DNA from: an uncultured Erysipelotrichaceae bacterium
Lineage (GTDB): Bacteria; Bacillota_I; Bacilli_A; Erysipelotrichales; Erysipelotrichaceae
Reading direction: 5' to 3'
NCBI GenBank assembly: GCA_910586285.1
Contig: CAJUGR010000108.1
Coordinates: 1 to 6,214, forward strand
Length of the DNA: 6,214 bases
Each line of letters begins with the position of its first letter. Positions within the stretch are counted from its first letter, which is position 1. Below, one piece after another: positions 5,894 through 6,214 of this stretch. The notes below the pieces were generated by a model that was given only the letters and a program-made list of their open reading frames with translations, was not told where the DNA came from and ran no database searches. The translations under genes were made by a program, and so were the position numbers.

Positions 5894-5920
5894 TTTTTCA
5901 AGCGGCGCAAGCCGCAAAAA
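5894..5920. repeat. GCGGC-GCAA-GCCGC hairpin upstream of mobC
   Basis: A perfect 5-bp GC stem (5902-5906 with 5911-5915) closes a four-base loop. It is flanked by TTTTT (5894-5898) and AAAAA (5916-5920), which can extend it to 10 bp across a three-base bulge. It lies about 12 bases upstream of the mobC ribosome binding site. There is no T tract on the 3' side of either strand, so a terminator role is unlikely. A relaxosome or translation-control element is possible. Confidence 0.5.
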
Positions 5921-5945
5921 GGCGAGCTTGGAGTGGTAACGCCAA

Positions 5946-6004
5946 CAAGATTCCCATAAAACAAAATGAGCGATAAGCGAATTGGGTACTATGGTAGAAT
6001 CTTG
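5946..6004. repeat. long interrupted inverted repeat, candidate oriT or RNA structure
   Basis: CAAGATTC-CCATA (5946-5958) is complementary to TATGG-ta-GAATCTTG (5990-6004). The arms are 13 bp and interrupted only by a two-base bulge. The 31-base loop contains a direct repeat AGCGA-ta-AGCGA (about 5969-5980). Large inverted repeats beside a mob gene are typical of oriT regions, but an RNA regulator cannot be excluded. Confidence 0.5.
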
Positions 6005-6173
6005 CTCTTAAAAAATGGCGGCTCCCTCTGTGCTGGATTCCGTTAATATTTCGTGCGATAAACGGGGATTTTGACAAAGCGGCAGTGATATTTCTCCCTC
6101 TAATTCCTATAACACCACGCAAAGCAAAATCGACGATGATTTACGGAAGTTTTTTATTTCCCCTTTGCACGGC

Positions 6174-6202
6174 ATAATACTGGCGATTTTTGAAAATGCC
6201 AA
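6174..6202 (-). promoter_or_regulatory. possible promoter reading toward the mobC remnant
   Basis: On the minus strand TTGGCA (6197-6202) and TATTAT (6174-6179) are exactly 17 bases apart. It would give a transcript with a leader of about 300 bases through the inverted-repeat region before mobC. The box match is fair, but the sequence is AT-rich and no nearer gene supports it. Confidence 0.35.
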
Positions 6203-6214
6203 AAATAGGCGCAA

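Larger units (their letters stand above)
5867..6214. other. non-coding, inverted-repeat-rich leader upstream of mobC; possible oriT region
   Basis: This stretch of about 350 bases has no supportable gene on either strand. It contains a large interrupted inverted repeat (5946-6004), a GC hairpin (5894-5920), a possible promoter (6174-6202) and smaller palindromes such as ATCG-A-CGAT near 6129. In mobilisable elements the region just upstream of mobC commonly holds oriT, so this is a reasonable place for one. I cannot identify a nic site. The reading rests on position and structure only. Confidence 0.35.

Noticed and set aside
5615..5959. Plus-strand 114-codon ORF
   Set aside because: It is antisense to the mobC remnant, covers the promoter of the 176-aa gene and lacks family resemblance.
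5898..6122. Minus-strand 74-codon ORF upstream of mobC
   Set aside because: It has a GTG start without a ribosome binding site, low-complexity Arg-rich content and overlap with strong inverted repeats, and so is better read as non-coding.

Overview
The window looks like chromosomal DNA of a low-to-moderate GC Bacillota (Firmicutes). The evidence is a ScpA-ScpB condensin pair, strong AGGAGG-type ribosome binding sites, sigma-A-type promoters, U-tail terminators and MATE exporters of Firmicutes type. The coding style is compatible with Erysipelotrichales or Clostridia, but I cannot fix the family from sequence alone. No rRNA, tRNA or CRISPR array was seen.

Left part (1-2569): two divergent multidrug/cation exporter genes of the MATE superfamily. 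One runs off the left edge on the minus strand (1-923). The other is complete on the plus strand (1141-2538). They belong to different MATE subgroups. Each has its own promoter in the shared 217-bp intergenic region, and the second ends at a hairpin with a UUCG loop.

Middle part (2602-3403): a visibly AT-rich, self-contained minus-strand transcription unit. It has a consensus promoter, a 44-codon peptide ORF with a strong but badly spaced Shine-Dalgarno sequence, a 148-residue four-helix membrane protein and a terminator. I recognise neither product. Peptide plus small membrane protein could be a bacteriocin/immunity-like or toxin/antitoxin-like pair, but that is a guess. This is the best candidate for something undescribed in the window.

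Right-middle part (3567-5632): housekeeping genes on the minus strand. scpA and scpB overlap by 8 bases and form a two-gene operon for the SMC-ScpAB chromosome segregation complex, with its own promoter and terminator. Upstream lies a separate one-gene unit for an unrecognised 176-residue soluble protein, again with promoter and terminator.

Right end (about 5640-6214): DNA of a different character that looks like debris of an integrative/mobilisable element. It holds the first ~20 codons of a MobC-type relaxosome gene fused to an unrelated short tail, preceded by about 350 bases of non-coding, inverted-repeat-rich DNA. That position and structure would suit an oriT region.
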